From Ichthyophthirius multifiliis (Eukaryota; Ciliophora; Oligohymenophorea; Hymenostomatida), in NCBI RefSeq assembly GCF_000220395.1, contig NW_004086126.1:1-55480 (forward strand): DNA of 55,480 nt. The letters run 5' to 3'. Positions 52,081 through 55,480 of the stretch are shown piece by piece. The position numbers and the translations under genes are program-made. The first letter of the stretch is position 1, and every line of letters starts with the position of its first letter. The notes beneath the pieces were generated by a model. It saw only the letters and a list, made by a program, of their open reading frames with translations, did no database searches and was not told the origin of the DNA.

Positions 52081-52685
52081 ATTAAATAATATGCAAAATA
52101 TATCTTTCGATTAAAATAAAATAATTATGAAAATTCAAAATATTGCAATTAGGAAAAAATAAAAAAAATACGATGCTAACTTTATTAAAAAAGAAAAAAA
52201 AATGGATTAAATAAAAGGACTATAAATTAAATATCAATATTTAGAAAATTTAAAAACTTAAGATTTTTTGAACTATTATTGATTTAAATTAATGGATTAA
52301 TAATAATAAAAAAATGAATATTCTTAAATTGTCAAATTTCATAAATAAATATAGGTATGTTAGTAAAATATAAGAATGAAAATCAAATATATTTGTTTTA
52401 AGAATTAAATAAAAAATTAATTTATAGTTAGTTAAGTAGTAAGGTAGAAAAATCTACTTCAATAAGAATATATTAAAACAGGTTTTGTAAAATATTACTG
52501 CATTTCTATTTTATTTTATTTTATTTTATTTTTATTTTTGTTTTTTTCAATTTATAGTTATTATTGATTTGCTAAAAAGGTTTAGGAAAAAGTTTAAAAA
52601 GAAATTGGACTTTAATTTATTAATTAAAATTTGTTATAGATTAATTTAAAAACGAAAGACTGTAGTTTAAACTAATAAAATTTGA
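52081..52685 (+). CDS. Possible small basic protein, structure uncertain
   Basis: The 3' part is the better supported: YLFQELNKKLIYSQLSSKVE, then, across an intron 52482-52557, EYIKTVIIDLLKRFRKKF and KKKLDFNLLIKICYRLIQKR, ending at TGA 52683-52685. The 5' part, from ATG 52090 or a later ATG near 52291, contains K/Q-rich segments in frames that do not join cleanly. At least two single-base slips would be needed. No family recognised. It converges with the SIN1-like gene across 210 bp. Confidence 0.32.
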
Positions 52686-52895
52686 CTCACATTTGTTCTT
52701 TTTAAAGAAAAATATATAATAAATAATATAAAAAAATATGGGTTTAATTACTTTTGTCTTAAATTAAAGAATTTCATTTAATTTTTTTAATTCTTAGATT
52801 ACTTAATTTCTTAAAAATAAAAAATGTTCTAATAAAATTGTGATTTATAATTAATTAAAAATAAATAAACTTAACTTTTTTTTGTTTTACCTATT

Positions 52896-54811
52896 TCAAC
52901 ATTCATAATTTTTTCTTAAATAATTCAACTTTCTCATCATTTTAAATGCCTCGTAAGCTGTTTCATTTTTTAAAAGCCAGATTTTTGATTATTTTTTTTC
53001 CCTGAACTCAATAAAAACAGTATCTTAAGATATTATTTTTAAATCGATGATATCATCAATTTATTTTTCATAATATTTGGTTTAATTTCTATTAAGAAAT
53101 GGATAGCAAATAAGTATAAGTTCTTTTATATTCAAAGTAGCTATATCTCCTGGCTTTTTATTATAAATATTATTTTCATCAATACCTATAATTCTAGAAG
53201 ATTTTTTTTCTGATTTATTGCTAATTTTGATAACTTTGAATTCCTCATATTAATGTATATTAGCAATATCAAATTCATTTAATTTTTCGTAATTTAATTG
53301 AATCGAATCATCATTAGAAGTTTTTGAAGAATCATCATCTTAATTATCATCATTATTATTTAAATTTACATTTTTTAAACTAAAATATTATTTCATTTTT
53401 TATTAAGTATTATTGGTTTCTTATAATTAAATTTAATCAAAATATATTTTTTTTCTAATTTATAAAAATTTTGATTTAATTTATAAAACAGGTAATGCTA
53501 AGTCTAATGGTATTTAATTTTCACAATCATTTATTTTTCCAATTAATAAATAATTATTTTTATTTATATTTATTTTCTTTCTTATAATATCAAATAAATC
53601 TATCACTTTTTTATTTTAATCAACTCTAATGATTGATTAGAATTCTTTTTCACTATAAAAAACTTAAAAAACTATTTATTTTTTCCTCTAATATACCTCT
53701 TCGAAGATTTATAAATTTGATGCATTATCTAAATAGTTAAAGCTTGTATTTTTTATATCGAAAATATGACTAAGCTTATTATTTTCATCGAAATCGCTTT
53801 TCTATAACAATTCATTAAAATAATCCATTGAACATTTACGATGTTCTTTTTCCACTAAACAGCATATGTCCTCTATAGCAGTATTTATTAATAAAATTTC
53901 TTAAGAAATTTCTGGCACTTCATAATCAGCAACATAATATTAATCATTTTAAAAACCTAAATTTGGCCTAATTTCATAATATTCATCGAAGTTTTAATGT
54001 TATTTTATTAAAGAAATATCCATAGTGGTATTTGAAAGATAGCATTCTAAAACAAAGGACTTGAAGTTATTTACTGTAGTTTATTCTTTGTTTAAATTAA
54101 AATCTAAGCAATAATTAGGATTATTAAAAAAATAGACTTTTATTTAATCATATTTTTTATGATTTCCTAATGTGTATATTTTTTGTTAATCTTTTTTAAA
54201 TAAATTATTAAAAAAAAAATTATATACTTTTTTCTTTTTTTGTATCTAGAAGAGATTTTTACATAATATTGCTTTTTTCTTGAATTTCTTCAATTGTCAA
54301 TTGTAAAAATTAGAATTATTTTTCTTAAATATTTTTACTTTTTTTTTCTAAGACAGTTGTTGTTTTTTTTACTCTAAAATAACTGAACTTAGTAAATTTT
54401 AGTTATCTTTTTTTCTTTTGTATCCAATAAATTAGCTATTTTATCTTATTATTATAATGTATTAAAATTCACATTATATGGACTTAAATTTTTATAAAAA
54501 ATGTTTCCATTTGATACACATAAATTTTTTATTTCTGTTTATGATATATAGCATTCATAAAAACTCTACTCACTTTTAGTGTGTGCTCTTTTCAATTTTT
54601 AATAATTTTTTATTTTTTATTAGTAGGTATTTTGAAAGTTAATTAAATTAATGTCTTAAATTATTTATTCTGTAGTTAAGACATTTTGATATTGGATATC
54701 ATTATGTAAATCGAAAATTTCAGGGTTTTGATTTTGTATTAAATTTGTTATAGTTGATATACTATTTTATATTTATTAATATGCAAAACATTTAACATCT
54801 GATTGGTCCAT
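52896..54811 (-). CDS. SIN1/AVO1-like TORC2 subunit
   Basis: ATG at 54811-54809, TGA at 52898-52896, one 37-nt intron (54227-54191); about 626 residues. The N-terminal 150 residues are Q/N-rich, followed by a coiled coil. Next, a CRIM-like region (KVYFFNNPNYCLDFNL; FDEYYEIRPNLGFQNDQYYV; YEVPEISQEILLI). Then a ubiquitin-like Ras-binding-domain segment (QIVFQVFYSEKEFQSIIRVD). Finally a PH domain (EEFKVIKISNKSEKKSSRII, GIDENNIYNKKPG, DTVFIEFREKKQSKIWLLK, ETAYEAFKMMRKLNYL). This CRIM-RBD-PH order and the 'R-x-x-GID-x-x-x-I' PH start are characteristic of SIN1. SIN1 recruits AGC kinase substrates such as Akt/SGK to TOR complex 2. Two A runs (near 54417 and 54350) each lack one base; the corrected total is 627 codons. 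Confidence 0.68.
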
Positions 54812-55480
54812 TTATTTTCTAAAATATTTAGATTTAGATTTTAATTGTAATTGTAATTTATATTTATTTTTCTTATTTCTATAATTTTTCAATATTTTTT
54901 AATTTTTGCTTTTAATTTTTATAAAATTATAGTTTATTAAATAAATCTGTATTTGCATTAAATATGTACTATTTTATTGATAAAATATACATAAAAGATA
55001 TTATTAATATATTATTAAATATAATAATAATTTTATATTTTTAATATTTATTTAAAATTTTAATAAAACTAATAATAAAAAACTATTTTTGAAGATATTT
55101 AAAAATATAAAAATTGTATTATATTTTATTTTATTTGTTTAAATAAAAAAAAAATTATAAAAAATTAATATGTTTATTTATAAACAAATTATTATATACT
55201 AAATAAAACAAAAAAATTATTTTAGAACAATTATCTATGAAATATTTATATATTGATCTATATTTAATGTATTAATTATTGATATTAAACTTATGGATAA
55301 AATATAATATTGTCTAAAATATTAATAATTACATTATATTAGTATTTAATTATTTTAATTATTGTATATTAATTTTTTAAAGAGATTTTCTAAAAGAATG
55401 TATAGCTTTTTGATTTTGATTTAAATTTAATCTATTGTTTAATATTAGAATTTATAAAAGTTAATCTAAAAATTTTAATT
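54812..55480. promoter_or_regulatory. Upstream flank of the SIN1-like gene
   Basis: 669 bp of AT-rich DNA to the right edge with no frame or motif recognised. It should hold the SIN1-like promoter. Confidence 0.35.

Noticed and set aside
1-55480. Mitochondrial origin, suggested by high AT and short genes
   Set aside because: Genes are nuclear-type with spliceosomal-like GT...AG introns, and TAA/TAG are sense while TGA is stop, unlike ciliate mitochondrial code where TGA is Trp.

Overview
The window looks like macronuclear DNA of an oligohymenophorean ciliate. Three things support this. (1) On both strands, long reading frames run through many in-frame TAA and TAG codons and end only at TGA, so UAA/UAG are read as Gln and UGA is the stop. 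(2) The DNA is extremely AT-rich, with (AT)n and (TAA)n arrays between genes. (3) Genes are interrupted by short GT...AG introns (about 37-155 nt), longer than Paramecium introns. An Ichthyophthirius- or Tetrahymena-like genome fits best; the species is not determinable here. Under the standard code almost no gene is visible, so all calls below use the ciliate nuclear code. No tRNA, rRNA, CRISPR, transposon, virus-like element or telomere was recognised.

Layout, left to right (strand): Rxt3-like HDAC-complex subunit (-); signal-peptide membrane protein (+); MFS sugar-type transporter (-); a doubtful small ORF (+); FIP1-like polyadenylation factor (-); B-box/coiled-coil/leucine-rich protein (-); protein with repeated FxP motifs (+); the giant ciliary central-apparatus protein CFAP54 (+, about 10.9 kb, 7 introns); 5'-nucleotidase (-); two-pore-type cation channel with a long C-terminal extension (+); F-box protein with a long Glu-Gln repeat (-); short coiled-coil protein (-); inositol polyphosphate 5-phosphatase (+); large Q-rich unknown (-); Vma21-like V-ATPase assembly factor (+); weak small gene (+); SIN1-like TORC2 subunit (-).

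Neighbouring genes alternate strand with mostly short convergent gaps (about 100-200 bp) and longer divergent gaps. No operon is evident. The gene set is ordinary housekeeping, signalling and ciliary; several products (phosphoinositide phosphatase, TORC2 subunit, two-pore channel, Vma21) touch membrane and endolysosomal biology, but adjacency in a ciliate gives no strong evidence of joint function.

A recurring oddity is that many otherwise clean genes need a single-base correction inside an A or T homopolymer to stay in frame. With those corrections and the proposed introns, each model totals a multiple of three. The likeliest reason is homopolymer error in the assembly; programmed frameshifting is the less likely alternative.
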